The notes: generated by a model not told the origin, from the sequence alone. Counted from the stretch's first letter, positions 42,942-52,967 are shown. The stretch is 64,000 nt of DNA from Verrucomicrobia bacterium LP2A (GCA_000526255.1 JAFS01000002.1:1-64000); one strand, 5' to 3'. Made by a program: numbers and translations.

Positions 42942-43799
42942 CTACCTTTTGCGCGCGGCTACGACGAGCTCGTCTCCTTCGAGTGCCCGAAGATCACCAT
43001 TCCACGGCAGCAGGGATACGAGCTCCCTACCAAAGCGGCTGGCGAATAGCGGCGGCTCGAAACCGTAGGCGACAAGGTTCTTTGCGAAAAATGGCGCGGC
43101 GAGGGCTAAGCAGTGCTTCTCGCCAATCATCGGTCCCCAGCGGACGCCTTCCTCCCTTGCGTGCTTCCCTCCCCCATTCGGAACGAAGATCAATGCCCAT
43201 CCACCCGGGGCGAGGAGCCGGGAAAACGCATCCAAGGCGGGCATTGGACTAGGTAGATGCTCCAATACGTGGGAAGAAAAAATGCCATCGAGAGGAGCCC
43301 TTCGCTCAATCACGGACCAATCCGATTCAACGGCGATCTCCAGCATTGCTCTTCCAAATTCCGCCCGCGCCCGAGAGATCTCCCAGCCGAAGGCATCATA
43401 GCCTGCGCCGACCAATTGGTAGACGCCGTAACCCCATGAGGAGCCGTAATCGAGAATCTTGCCACGCGGGACCAGGCCCGCAAGAATGGCAAGCCGGTCT
43501 GACAGGTCCATCGGCGAGCCAACGAAGTTCGACTTGCGCAAGACCGCAATTTCTTCCTGGCTGGGAAGAGCGGTTACCGCTCCTTGCTCATATTCGCTTT
43601 GATAGAAGGCATCGTTATCCGAATCGGTATCTTTCGGCCATCGAAACTGGAGTTCGCAGTTCGGACAGCGCCGCAGTTCCAAGAGAACAAATTTCCGCTC
43701 CAAGAAAATTGTCTCCGGCTTCCCACAAAAGGGGCAGCTTCGCTCCTGCTGTTTTAAACGCTTTCTCAAGCAAGACATTGCAAAGGCTAATCGAGCCAT
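42942..43799 (-). CDS. Methyltransferase with N-terminal zinc ribbon
   Basis: 285 residues. CPFCGKPETI and RRCPNCELQFRWP give the ribbon; KILDYGSSWGYGVYQLVGAG is the SAM motif, GWEISRARAEFGRA the second strand and IFSSHVLEHLPSP the acceptor loop. Same architecture as the protein at 40280. Probably a repeat-unit methyltransferase; the DYGSSWG motif departs from the standard GxGxG. Confidence 0.8.
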   Translation of the reverse strand: MARLAFAMSCLRKRLKQQERSCPFCGKPETIFLERKFVLLELRRCPNCELQFRWPKDTDSDNDAFYQSEYEQGAVTALPSQEEIAVLRKSNFVGSPMDLSDRLAILAGLVPRGKILDYGSSWGYGVYQLVGAGYDAFGWEISRARAEFGRAMLEIAVESDWSVIERRAPLDGIFSSHVLEHLPSPMPALDAFSRLLAPGGWALIFVPNGGGKHAREEGVRWGPMIGEKHCLALAAPFFAKNLVAYGFEPPLFASRFGRELVSLLPWNGDLRALEGDELVVAARKR

Positions 43800-43866
43800 A
43801 TCTTCTGCTTTCCTTCCGGGCCTTTTTTACTGACCAGCAGCTTTTCATCGAAAGATGAGACGAACA

Positions 43867-45405
43867 TCAGGCAGCTTGCTCCCGTTCGCGGACTGCTCCC
43901 TCACTACTACCCATCCCCAGCTTCGCCGCTTTACCCATTACCACAAGGGCTACACCCACATATAACCAGTTAGCCATGATGCTTAGATCAAAGTTTGCCA
44001 GACCTTGCAAGCAGGCGCCAACCACCGAAACGAGACCCCCCAGGACGATCCTCTCCCTCGCGTGCCTCTTTGCTTGCGCTGCAGCACGCAATCCGGCTGC
44101 CAGAACTGCTAGCGCTAGCCAGACAGCTAACCCGAGGCCGATGACCCCGGTATCGCAGAGAAGCTGCACGTAGTTACTCTCAGCGTGCGTCACCGCGTGG
44201 TTTCCAGGGAAGACCTTGCGCACCAGGTTAAATGCAGGCTCGAAGGTCCCCATGCCGCTCCCGGCTAAGGGAAAGCGCATCCAGAGCCCGATAGCCTGGC
44301 TCCAGAGTACGATGCGACTGCTCTCCTTCGCATCGAGGACTTCTACAGCCAGCCGCTCGGTCGCTCCCAAAAAGAGGTCCGCCGCGACCCAAAGGGCGGT
44401 CAGGAACGCGGCCAGCACGAACGCCGTGATCCCAACAACACCGCTCCGTCCTTCTCGCCCTCGGGAGGCGAACCAGGCCGCCATAAGAAGGAGACCCAAG
44501 AGCAGGCTCGTCAGGGCACCGCGGGATTTCGAGGTCAGGACCCCAGCCGCCATGAGCAGCAAGAGAAGCGGAAGAAGAAGACGCTCGAAGAGTTCCTCGG
44601 CCGGCAAGCGGACCCAGGTGCGCCAGTCGAAAGTCTCGCCCCGCTGCCGACGGACGGCTTTCGCGGAAAAGAAGCCCAAGCCAAGGGGTATGATCAGCAG
44701 AAGCAGTCCACCCATATGGGTCCGATTGACATAGGGACCAAAAGGATCGCCCAAATGAATCGGCCGAACCCAGTAGATGGCCCCTGCCCAGGTCGCTCTC
44801 TGGATGATCGCAAAGAGCGTCAAGGTGGCCCCGTTTGCGATTGTGGCGAGCAGAAGGCGATGGAGCTGGCGGCGGTTGGTAATGAGGTTCCAGAGAAGAA
44901 GCGTAAAGAGGGCAATGCCCAGGAATTCCCATAGGTAGGTCCGCGTAAGCGCGGGGTCGACCGAGAGAGTAAGCCAGCCCGGTGCCTTCGCCCCGAGAAG
45001 CCCTGCGGCAAGCTGCTCGAGCCGGAAGCGCTCCGGGGAGAGGAGCGCGACAAGCGGAGCGGGGATCGGAAGGAGCTGAACCCCGACCCAGGCGAGGAAG
45101 CAGGCCGCCGGCAGCCACCCGGGTGGAAGGAGCAGCGGCCTGCCCGTGGCGGATGTTCGGGCCACCAAGGTTGCGAGGAGGAGGGCGGCGGCGCAGAAGA
45201 TCCCCGCTTGGGCCCAGGCTTCGACGGCGCCGAAGAGCCAGGGCGCCAGCACGAGGACTCCGAGCGTCCCCCACTCGACAAGCCCATCCGCCCAACCAGC
45301 CAGTCGACTAGGGTGCGCGAATTCCGGGTCCCGCCGAGGCTCCCTTAAACTCGATTCCCGGTGCAGACTCGACGATCTCCAGCTCATCGAACCACGCCAT
45401 GCCAT
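43867..45405 (-). CDS. O-antigen ligase-type membrane protein (Wzy_C)
   Basis: 512 residues, about twelve hydrophobic segments. The large periplasmic loop carries SGMGTFEPAFNLVRKV and THAESNYVQLLCDTGVIGLG, the His-Ala-Glu-x-Asn motif of O-antigen ligases and some polymerases. Overlaps the upstream gene by 98 bases when started at 45405; the ATG at 45387 also overlaps. Could be a ligase, or a second polymerase beside the one at 26302. Confidence 0.8.
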   Translation of the reverse strand: MAWRGSMSWRSSSLHRESSLREPRRDPEFAHPSRLAGWADGLVEWGTLGVLVLAPWLFGAVEAWAQAGIFCAAALLLATLVARTSATGRPLLLPPGWLPAACFLAWVGVQLLPIPAPLVALLSPERFRLEQLAAGLLGAKAPGWLTLSVDPALTRTYLWEFLGIALFTLLLWNLITNRRQLHRLLLATIANGATLTLFAIIQRATWAGAIYWVRPIHLGDPFGPYVNRTHMGGLLLLIIPLGLGFFSAKAVRRQRGETFDWRTWVRLPAEELFERLLLPLLLLLMAAGVLTSKSRGALTSLLLGLLLMAAWFASRGREGRSGVVGITAFVLAAFLTALWVAADLFLGATERLAVEVLDAKESSRIVLWSQAIGLWMRFPLAGSGMGTFEPAFNLVRKVFPGNHAVTHAESNYVQLLCDTGVIGLGLAVWLALAVLAAGLRAAAQAKRHARERIVLGGLVSVVGACLQGLANFDLSIMANWLYVGVALVVMGKAAKLGMGSSEGAVREREQAA

Positions 45406-46480
45406 AGGTGGGGATTTCCCACTCGGAGGTCCCTTTCCATTTGATCTGCAGGAGTGCTGCGCCGCCGTCCGAAGGGGCTACCACCGGTACCGTGAGCTCG
45501 GTCCAATCGGTCGTACCATTTAGTATGGGAGTTGTCGACCATACGGTCCCGGTTTCCCGGTCGGAGACCTCGATCACCAGCCCTGAGCTGCTCGTGATCT
45601 CCTCGGCCTTGCCCTTGGCGCGCAGCTCGTAGCGCTGGCCGAGGGACAAGAGGATCGTCTGCTCCGCAAAAACGTGGTCGCTCTCGACCGCTAAGCCGCT
45701 CAAGCGAATCCGAAGGGAGAACTTCCCCGCCGAAGCCCGCTTGCCGTCCCGACCAATGCCCACAGAGCTCTGTGGTTTCGTCCTCCATCCAAAGCCCCAT
45801 CCCACCAGATCCTGCTCGAATCCCCCGTTCCAGACGATTCCTCCTCCCGGGTAGAGAGTATCCCAGGCCTTCCTCGCGTCGGCAAGCTGCCCCACTTCCC
45901 AGAGTGACTCGACATAGCGCCGCGAAAGGGAGGAATCAAACGGCCTCCCTTCCCGCTCCGCCTGCTCCCAGAGTTGCGCGGATTCCTTCTGCCAATGCTC
46001 CTTCAAGGCGAGGTCGAAGTAGGCCGCGCGCAGCAGGCTGTCGTTTGCCGGAACGAGCCGAAGCCCGCCTTCCTCACCCCAGGTCGCCTTGGCGACATAG
46101 GCCGCTTGGCGGCGCAGGTCGGGATCGTACCGGAAGACGAACCGGAGATCGCGAAAGGCCGTGCGAAGCTCGCCCAGCTCGATCGCCAGAGTCGCCGCCT
46201 TGAGGCGGATCGGGCTGACCGGCTCCGCTTCCCTCCGGCACTCGGCGAGCAGCCTCTTGGCCGATTCAAGCTTACCTTGATTTGCTCTCTTCTGGGCGAG
46301 GGCGAGCCACCGCTCCGGTTGGAGCGGAGCGACGAGGAGGCGCTCCTTGGGGCTCTCCGAATCGAGAAGGCGAAGGGCCAGGAGGAGGAGCAAGCAGCCA
46401 CTTCCCAGAAATCCTAGGCATCGACTGCGTGGCGAGACCGTCGGACCACTCTCCGCCTCCATCGGCTTGATCGGGGGCAT
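45308..46480 (-). CDS. Periplasmic repeat protein with C-terminal carbohydrate-binding-like domain
   Basis: 390 residues from the ATG at 46480, eight bases after the Wzc-like gene. A membrane segment (FLGSGCLLLLLALRLL), TPR-like helices to about residue 240 (RWLALAQKRANQGKLESAKRL), then a beta-sandwich starting with IVWNGGFEQDLVGWGF and including AEQTILLSLGQRYELRAKGK. This last region resembles carbohydrate-binding CBM_4/9-like modules. May hold the growing or finished polymer. Function not established. Confidence 0.6.
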   Translation of the reverse strand: MPPIKPMEAESGPTVSPRSRCLGFLGSGCLLLLLALRLLDSESPKERLLVAPLQPERWLALAQKRANQGKLESAKRLLAECRREAEPVSPIRLKAATLAIELGELRTAFRDLRFVFRYDPDLRRQAAYVAKATWGEEGGLRLVPANDSLLRAAYFDLALKEHWQKESAQLWEQAEREGRPFDSSLSRRYVESLWEVGQLADARKAWDTLYPGGGIVWNGGFEQDLVGWGFGWRTKPQSSVGIGRDGKRASAGKFSLRIRLSGLAVESDHVFAEQTILLSLGQRYELRAKGKAEEITSSSGLVIEVSDRETGTVWSTTPILNGTTDWTELTVPVVAPSDGGAALLQIKWKGTSEWEIPTYGMAWFDELEIVESAPGIEFKGASAGPGIRAP

Positions 46481-46487
46481 GCGCGTT

Positions 46488-48728
46488 TCAGGACGGCTTG
46501 GAGAGGTTCTTGGACGGCGGGCGCTGTTGGTCCTCAGGAAGCCGGTAGGCATAGTGATAGGCGTAGTAGGATCGGGCCGACGTCTGCACCCGGTTGAGGA
46601 TGACCCCCAGGATCCGCGTATTGACGGCCGAGAGGGTCTCGACGACCCGGCGCGCTTCCGACCGGTCGACCTGCCCATCGCGGATCACCAGGACCGCGCC
46701 ATCGACCAGGGTGCCCAAGACCGCGGCGTCGGGCATGCCGGCCAAGGGAGGGCAATCGAGCAGGACGTAACTGAAGTGGGAGCGGGCCCACTGGCAGAGG
46801 TAGGCCATGGCTGCCGCACCGAGAAGATCGGCGGGATGGCAGGGGGTGCGGCCCGCCCCGATCGCCCAGACGCTGGGGAGAGCCGTTGGCTGGATCGCCT
46901 GTTCCAGAGCTGCCTGGTTGGTGAGAAGCTCAGAGAGACCCGGATGGGGGCGGAGCCCTAAGGTCTTGTGAATGTTGGGGCGGCGGAGGTCACAGTCGAC
47001 CAGGAGGACGGTTCCCTGCTGGCCAAGAACGGTGGCCGTATTGATCACCGTCGATGTCTTTCCCTCCCCCGGTTGGGAGCTCGTGACAAGCATCACCTGC
47101 GGTCGTCGGTCGGGAAGGCTGTAATGGAGAAGGGTACGAATCTGCCGGAAGGAGTTGCTCACCGCCGAATCGGGCGCCACGTGCGCCACCAGGGCCATCG
47201 GAAGATCGGTGGGAATCTCGTCGATCCCTTTGGCGCGGAGCTTTTCTGTATCGGGGACCATGCCGAGGATAGGAAGTCCCAAGGTCCGCTCGACCTCTTC
47301 CTTCCCGCGGAGCCGAGTGTCGAACTTCGTCAAGCCGATCGCCAACCCGATTCCTCCCAGCCCGCCGCCCAAAAAGCCGAGCAGCAGGTTGCGGGCTTTT
47401 TTCGGGCGCGATGGGAAGCCCGGGACATCGGCGCTCTCGACCACCTCAACGTTGCTCGAATTGAGAGCGGAGGTGATGTCGGTCTCCCGCATCCTCTTCA
47501 TGACGCTCGCGTACATATCCCGGTCAGTATCCGCCTCGCGCTTGAGCAGGGCGTACTGGGCCAGCGCTTTGTTCTCCCCGCGGGCCTTTTCAATTGCATG
47601 CTGGAATTCCTGCTCAAGGCTTTCGTAGTTCGCCTTGGCCGCTTCGGAGGCGGCCTCGAGGTCGGCCACGCTCCCCTCCTTTTCCTGGGCAAGCTCGCCC
47701 TGCAGTCCTTCGATTTCCGCGTGGAGCCGCGTCATCCCCGGATACTCGGGCTTGTAGATCTCCTCCATCTGGCGGTACTTCGCAACCTCCTTGAGGAGAA
47801 GCTTCTTGATTTCGAGCGTGTAGGGATTTTCGGGCACGCCCGCCTTGCCTTCGGCGAGCGCTGCTTTCGCCCGCTCGAGCCGAATCTCCTTTTGGAGCAT
47901 CAGGAGCCGAGCCCGGAAAAGGGAATCCCTGATCTGGCTCAGCTCCTTCTCGGCCGGCGCCTTCTCCTGGGGGGACAAGCGGGCGATTCCAGCCTGCGCC
48001 ATAAAGTCGGCGAGCCGCTCCTCGCTTTGGGCCATCTTCTTCCGCAAGGCATCCATCTGACCCGCCAGGAACTTCCTCGCATGGCGGTTCGCCTCGAGCT
48101 TCCGGTCGAGACCAAAGCTGATGAACGATTCGGCATACCCGTTGGCGAGCTGGGCCGCGACAAGCGGCTGCCTGCTTTCGCAGCGAAGCCGGACGAGCCT
48201 CGTATTCTTGATCGGCTCCACCTTGAGAGAGCCCATGAGGATGCCGGCTAAGGGAGAGACGTGAACCTCCCCCTCTGCTTCAGCTTTTTGGGCTGCCTTC
48301 CGCCAGTTCGGCTTGAGGCCAAACCACTCCGGATGCTCTTCCAGATCAAGCCGCTCGACTACCCGAGAAGCCAGCCCCCGGCTCTTCAGAATCTCCAGTT
48401 CCGTACGGTAGAAGATGTCATACTCGAAGAAGTTGGCCGACTCGTCACCGACCTGCCGGTAGGGAAGGATCGTGTTGCCCACTCCCGTACCGATCTTCAC
48501 CACGGCGACGCCTTCGTAGACCGGCTTTTGCGTAAAGGTCGCTACGACCGTCAGTCCGAAGACGCAGGCGAAAAAGGCGAGAGCAGCTCCTCGATATCGG
48601 TTGACGTCGGCGATCAGCCTGCGGACACTCTCCCAACCCGCGCCTTCCTCGAAAGGCTCCGCCGGAGCCCTCCGCCCGGGAATCACGGTCCCAAGGCTTT
48701 CCCGCGGCCTTGGTTGAATTTCCTCCAT
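46488..48728 (-). CDS. Wzc-like polysaccharide chain-length regulator and BY-kinase
   Basis: 746 residues. Transmembrane segment near residue 50 (ALAFFACVFGLTVVATF), a long coiled-coil periplasmic region, a second membrane segment near residue 450, and a tyrosine kinase domain: SSQPGEGKTSTVINTA (Walker A), TVLLVDCDLRRPNIHKT (A'), YVLLDCPPLAG (B). The C-terminal cluster RSYYAYHYAYRLPED holds five Tyr that could be autophosphorylated. Controls length and export with the Wza-like gene 6 bases downstream. Confidence 0.9.
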   Translation of the reverse strand: MEEIQPRPRESLGTVIPGRRAPAEPFEEGAGWESVRRLIADVNRYRGAALAFFACVFGLTVVATFTQKPVYEGVAVVKIGTGVGNTILPYRQVGDESANFFEYDIFYRTELEILKSRGLASRVVERLDLEEHPEWFGLKPNWRKAAQKAEAEGEVHVSPLAGILMGSLKVEPIKNTRLVRLRCESRQPLVAAQLANGYAESFISFGLDRKLEANRHARKFLAGQMDALRKKMAQSEERLADFMAQAGIARLSPQEKAPAEKELSQIRDSLFRARLLMLQKEIRLERAKAALAEGKAGVPENPYTLEIKKLLLKEVAKYRQMEEIYKPEYPGMTRLHAEIEGLQGELAQEKEGSVADLEAASEAAKANYESLEQEFQHAIEKARGENKALAQYALLKREADTDRDMYASVMKRMRETDITSALNSSNVEVVESADVPGFPSRPKKARNLLLGFLGGGLGGIGLAIGLTKFDTRLRGKEEVERTLGLPILGMVPDTEKLRAKGIDEIPTDLPMALVAHVAPDSAVSNSFRQIRTLLHYSLPDRRPQVMLVTSSQPGEGKTSTVINTATVLGQQGTVLLVDCDLRRPNIHKTLGLRPHPGLSELLTNQAALEQAIQPTALPSVWAIGAGRTPCHPADLLGAAAMAYLCQWARSHFSYVLLDCPPLAGMPDAAVLGTLVDGAVLVIRDGQVDRSEARRVVETLSAVNTRILGVILNRVQTSARSYYAYHYAYRLPEDQQRPPSKNLSKPS

Positions 48729-48734
48729 AGGAGA

Positions 48735-49880
48735 CTACAAGCCCATGAGCCAGGCGGCCATGATCGCGGGATACATGAGGTCCTTCATGGTGGTCAAAGC
48801 CACCATGGCGCCACTCGTCCCCACCATCACCACGTCATCCTTCTGTAGGGGAAAATCGATTCGTGCGCTGTTGTTCTTACTGAGGTCGAGCTTGATCTCC
48901 TGCCGCTGCCCGGAGGCCAGCAGGCGATAGACCCTGACCTTGGCCATCGCGGCCAGCTGAGTTGTCCCGCCGGCGGCGATGATCGCCTGCTGCGCCGTCA
49001 TCTTTCCTCCGAGGATTTCCACCCCTCTTGGAGTTTTGACATTGCCACCTACGTAGACCGACCCCGCGCGTGGCACTTCCACAATATCTCCCGGACGCAG
49101 GAGGAGATTTCCCCGGTCAGCCTTGCCATCCAGCAGCTCGCGCAAATCGATCTCCACCATGCCCGGAGCAGATGCGCTTGGGGGGCTCGTTCTTGTTGCT
49201 TTTGCCGAACCCTGGGGAGGCGCTCCCCCTTTGGGTGCAGGAGAGGATCGCTCCAGCTGCCGGCGTATCAGGAAGACACGTGGCGAAGCCTCATCCTTGA
49301 GGCCTCCGGCCATCCCGATAGCGTCGGCCACCCGCATCCGGCTGTTCATGTCAAAAAGGCCCGGATGATTGACTTCGCCCATCACCGCCACCTTGTGGCT
49401 CCGCATCTCAGCCACCGAAATGGAGACTTGGGGATTCCTCACATACTTTTCCGCAAGCAACGTCCGCAGCTTCTCGTGGAGCTCCTCGGCCGTCATCCCC
49501 TCCACCCGGAGCTGGCCTACGAGCGGCAGCAAGATGGTTCCGGCCGGCGTCACCCTGACCTTAAGCTGCCTCAACTCTGGTACATCGGCCACATGAATCT
49601 CGAGGAGATCCCCGCCTCCCAATGGAGCTTCGTTGCGGTCGGGCTCTTGGGTGGCCTGCCCCAGGACGACATGGTTGATCCGATTATTCGGGGAGTCGAC
49701 ACTGCCTCCCGGAAAGGTGGTAACCAGGGGAGGAACTGGCGCAGTGGAACTCGAACATGCACCGAGCGCAAGCAGCGCAAGCAGCGCGGGCGAGGCATAC
49801 ATGAGGGCCGCTCGCACCTTCAAGTCGTGCGAGCGACCCCTCATGGAAGCATCTTCAACTGGATCAGGTCTGGCTCTCAC
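48735..49880 (-). CDS. Wza-like outer-membrane polysaccharide export lipoprotein
   Basis: 381 residues as given; the ATG at 49844 is also plausible. Lipobox LLALLALGACSSS with Cys near residue 42. GGGDLLEIHVADVPELRQLKV begins the Poly_export domain and two SLBB-type repeats follow (HKVAVMGEVNHPGLFDM, GSVYVGGNVKTPRG). Forms the outer-membrane exit pore for the polysaccharide. Upstream of the Wzc-like gene in the same operon. Confidence 0.88.
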   Translation of the reverse strand: MRARPDPVEDASMRGRSHDLKVRAALMYASPALLALLALGACSSSTAPVPPLVTTFPGGSVDSPNNRINHVVLGQATQEPDRNEAPLGGGDLLEIHVADVPELRQLKVRVTPAGTILLPLVGQLRVEGMTAEELHEKLRTLLAEKYVRNPQVSISVAEMRSHKVAVMGEVNHPGLFDMNSRMRVADAIGMAGGLKDEASPRVFLIRRQLERSSPAPKGGAPPQGSAKATRTSPPSASAPGMVEIDLRELLDGKADRGNLLLRPGDIVEVPRAGSVYVGGNVKTPRGVEILGGKMTAQQAIIAAGGTTQLAAMAKVRVYRLLASGQRQEIKLDLSKNNSARIDFPLQKDDVVMVGTSGAMVALTTMKDLMYPAIMAAWLMGL

Positions 49881-49898
49881 CAGCCTCCAAGCTAGCCG

Positions 49899-50918
49899 CT
49901 AGGGATGGGTTGGCGTTACGGGCGCTGCAGACGGCTGGGTGATGAACGCAGCGGCAGAGCCGATGCCAGCACCGACGGCTGCCAACGTTGCGACCCAGAC
50001 CCACCAGGGAAGCCCCGCGACACCTTTGTGGCCATATGGGTACCAGACGTTCTTATAGAGATAACCCTGATAGCTGCCATTCTTAGCAAACCCGGCGGTC
50101 GCACCCTCTGGCTGATTCGCATCGACCGGGATATCGGCGTCGGTGAACGTCTTGTTGATCGGCGGGACGACCCCTTTTTGCAAGGCAAACCCACCTCCTT
50201 GGGGCACATATCCGAACGACTGGCCGTTCATGCCGTAGACCGGCTTCGCTCCCGAGGGAAGGGTTGTGTCCCCTTCTTCCAGGCCTGCAGGGGCCTGGGT
50301 GCGCTTGATCTTCGCGATCGCACCGGTGCCGACATCGACTGGGTTCCCGGCGGTGGCGAGCGTCACCTTGTGGCTGACCAGATCCTCGACCGGCAGGCTC
50401 CCCTTGGTCATGTAGACCGCCGTGTTGCCATAGGCGCCCAGAAGAATCTCCCCTTCGCGAAGCTCCTTGCCAGCGGATGTGGCGTGGAACTTCTCCGTCT
50501 CGAAGGTGAGCTGGGACCCGGCGGGCAGACGGAAGCGGACAATTCCCGAATCAACCTTAGCCACGATGCCCGTCGCGGTTTTCTGCAAGATCATCGATCC
50601 GTAGGGTCCAAGCACGATCGAGCCGCCGCTGAGCAGATCGACCCGCAGGGAGCCCTCTTGGGTCTCGATCCGGGCACCGTTCGCCACCGGCATGTTGCCG
50701 CCGCTGAGCGGAAGCTGGACCCCGTTTTGAGCCAAGACCCCCATGCCGGTGACCCGCCCCACCGAAGAGGCCGCCACCGACGCCGCAAGCAGCGTTGGCG
50801 AAAGGGGAGCGGTCGCCATCCAGACCGCTGCCGAACCTACCACGGACGTCGCCATCCAGAATCGAGACAGCTTCTTCGAGCGAAGCAGTCGCACCGAATC
50901 CTCTTTCCTATATTTCAT
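49899..50918 (-). CDS. FecR-like membrane protein in the polysaccharide operon
   Basis: 339 residues from the ATG at 50918, preceded by GGGGAGGAAAG. An N-terminal hydrophobic segment, then a beta-rich FecR-like part (GSLRVDLLSGGSIVLGPYGS, SGIVRFRLPAGSQL), and a C-terminal membrane segment VWVATLAAVGAGIGSAAAF. No sigma factor is nearby, so the usual signal role is not supported. Probably an envelope protein linked to export. Confidence 0.65.
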   Translation of the reverse strand: MKYRKEDSVRLLRSKKLSRFWMATSVVGSAAVWMATAPLSPTLLAASVAASSVGRVTGMGVLAQNGVQLPLSGGNMPVANGARIETQEGSLRVDLLSGGSIVLGPYGSMILQKTATGIVAKVDSGIVRFRLPAGSQLTFETEKFHATSAGKELREGEILLGAYGNTAVYMTKGSLPVEDLVSHKVTLATAGNPVDVGTGAIAKIKRTQAPAGLEEGDTTLPSGAKPVYGMNGQSFGYVPQGGGFALQKGVVPPINKTFTDADIPVDANQPEGATAGFAKNGSYQGYLYKNVWYPYGHKGVAGLPWWVWVATLAAVGAGIGSAAAFITQPSAAPVTPTHP

Positions 50919-51039
50919 CTTTCCTCCCCGTTTGAGCAGACTGTAGTTCTCTCCCACCAATAGACCTTTGAAACTTTCAGGAATTTTCTTACTCGCGTCA
51001 ACGCTTTTCTTCTCGGCAATTTGCGCCTCCAGGAAGCGA

Positions 51040-52497
51040 TTACTTCCCCTTCCCGCCGAAGACGGCGGGGAAGGTGCGCAACAGGATCTTGAGATCAAGC
51101 CAGGGGCTCCAGTGCTCGATGTAGTAGCGGTCGAGCTCGACCGCCCGCTCGAAGCGGGGATCGCTCCGGGCCTCGACCGCCCAGAGGCTCGTCATTCCCG
51201 GCTTTGCGTCGAGCCGGCGGTAGTAGCCGACGCTCAGCTCCTCGTAGCGGGCCACCTCGTCGGGCGTGGGGGGACGGGGCCCGACCAGGCTCATCTCCCC
51301 CTTAAGGACGTTCCAGAGCTGGGGGAGCTCATCGAGGCTGTACTTGCGGAGCGTCCGGCCGATCGGGGTGATCCGCGGGTCGCCCGTGATCTTGAACATC
51401 GGCCCTTGGCGCTCGTTCCGGGCGGTGAGCTCTGCCTTTTTGGCCTCGGCGTCTGGCACCATCGTCCGGAACTTCCAGCAGATGAAGGTCCTCCCCTTGC
51501 GCCCGATGCGGGGAGAGCGATAGAAGACCGGGCCCCCGTCGCGGCCCTTGATCGCGATCGCCAGGCCGAGGAAGAGGGGGGAGAGGAGCAGGAGGCCCGC
51601 AAGCGCCCCCGAGAAGTCGATGGCGCGCTTGAGCAGAAGGCAGAGGACCGGTGCGGGCTCCCAGTGGAGCGGCACGATGGGGCGGCCGCCGATCAGCTCG
51701 AGAGCGCGCCAGTCCGGCCAGATGGACGTCCCTTCCGCCGGATGGGTCGGAAGGAGCCAGACGTTCTTGCGCCGCTGCCGGGTTTCGGTCAGGATGGTCT
51801 CCCACTGGTCCTTCTGCAGGGGGCTGCAAATGAAGACCTCGTCGACGAGGTAGCGATCGAGGATCCGGGGCAGGTCGACAATCCTCCCCAAGACCCCCTC
51901 TCCCTCGTCATCGTCGAGAAAGCCCCGGACGAAGACACCCAGGTGGGCGGAGGCGGAAAGCGATCCGGCGAGCTCCCGGCCGCGATCACCGGCGCCGACA
52001 ATGAGCACATGGCGCCAGCCGTTGCCCACGTCGACATCCCGTCGCGCGATGTTCCAGAAAAGAAGCCGCCACGCGGGCAGAGCGACCAGGGAGATCCCAC
52101 AGAGCCAGAGCACCATGAGGCGGCTGATCGGCATCCGCGCCAGGTAAAAGACGACCATGAGCAGGAGGGCACCCTGGACTACGCCTTTGACGACCGCCCA
52201 GAGCTCCCGGCTCTCGCCCCGCGCCCAGGCGAGCGTGTAGACCCCTTCGCGCTGGAGAAAGAGGAGGACGAGAACCAGATAGAGCAGGAGAAATCCGAGA
52301 TGGCGGTAGCCCCTCGGCCAGGTGATCGTTGCGCCTTCCAAAGCGGTGCGGAGCCAGAAGACCAGAACTCCCGCAGCCAGGATGAGGAGGCTGTCGACGA
52401 GGACCGCAAAGCGATCCTGCCGGCCGCCGTGGCGGGCGATCCCTGGCTCGAGATAGCGTCGGAGCGCGACGAGCGCCGGCAGGCTGGGAGCGGTCAT
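51040..52497 (-). CDS. WcaJ-type polyprenyl-phosphate glycosylphosphotransferase
   Basis: 485 residues from the ATG at 52497. Four or five N-terminal membrane segments, a CoA-binding-like central part (VLIVGAGDRGRELAGSL), and the catalytic region: FYRSPRIGRKGRTFICWKFR, SLDELPQLWNVLKGEMSLVG and RPPTPDEV, then LDAKPGMTSLW. Starts repeat-unit assembly by moving a hexose-1-phosphate to undecaprenyl phosphate. First gene of the - strand export operon. Confidence 0.9.
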   Translation of the reverse strand: MTAPSLPALVALRRYLEPGIARHGGRQDRFAVLVDSLLILAAGVLVFWLRTALEGATITWPRGYRHLGFLLLYLVLVLLFLQREGVYTLAWARGESRELWAVVKGVVQGALLLMVVFYLARMPISRLMVLWLCGISLVALPAWRLLFWNIARRDVDVGNGWRHVLIVGAGDRGRELAGSLSASAHLGVFVRGFLDDDEGEGVLGRIVDLPRILDRYLVDEVFICSPLQKDQWETILTETRQRRKNVWLLPTHPAEGTSIWPDWRALELIGGRPIVPLHWEPAPVLCLLLKRAIDFSGALAGLLLLSPLFLGLAIAIKGRDGGPVFYRSPRIGRKGRTFICWKFRTMVPDAEAKKAELTARNERQGPMFKITGDPRITPIGRTLRKYSLDELPQLWNVLKGEMSLVGPRPPTPDEVARYEELSVGYYRRLDAKPGMTSLWAVEARSDPRFERAVELDRYYIEHWSPWLDLKILLRTFPAVFGGKGK

Positions 52498-52967
52498 GGG
52501 CGCTTCCCCTGTCGCGAGTCGACTTTCGGCGAGTAAGCTGCCGCCCTTGGCGCTACCGTCTGCCGGAGAGCCAAACTCACTGGTTCCCCACGGCAACAGG
52601 CCACGGGAACCGATCTTTTCGGCCTACCCACCACGGCCAATCTTTCCCTCTCCGCCGTCTCCCTCTCGTTTCGCGAACGAGCGGGTTACGACAAGAAAAT
52701 CGAGCCATTCCCTTTAGTCTTTTCTTCCTAAAGGCACTTTTACGTATATGCGTGGAGACAGTCTTACGCGAGGAAAAAATGCCGAGGGCCACGGCCGCAA
52801 GACGGCCTACCGGAAGGCTGCCGAAGGGAGGCAATCCGCGTGTCCGAGGTGCGCATCCGCCCACGGGCGGCTCGCCTCCAGCCCATGGGACCGGCGGAGA
52901 ATCTTTTCGGGTTTTCCGTTGACCGTCCGCGCCCTTGCGAGGACGCTCCCGGAAGAAAGGTAGGGCC
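52498..52967. other. Divergent intergenic region
   Basis: Separates the - strand polysaccharide operon from rmuC on the + strand. AT-rich part at 52690-52790. A 71-codon frame at 52748 shows nothing recognisable. Confidence 0.4.

Noticed and set aside
52748-52963. 71-codon frame upstream of rmuC
   Set aside because: No domain, no ribosome site; contents look like random GC-rich sequence.
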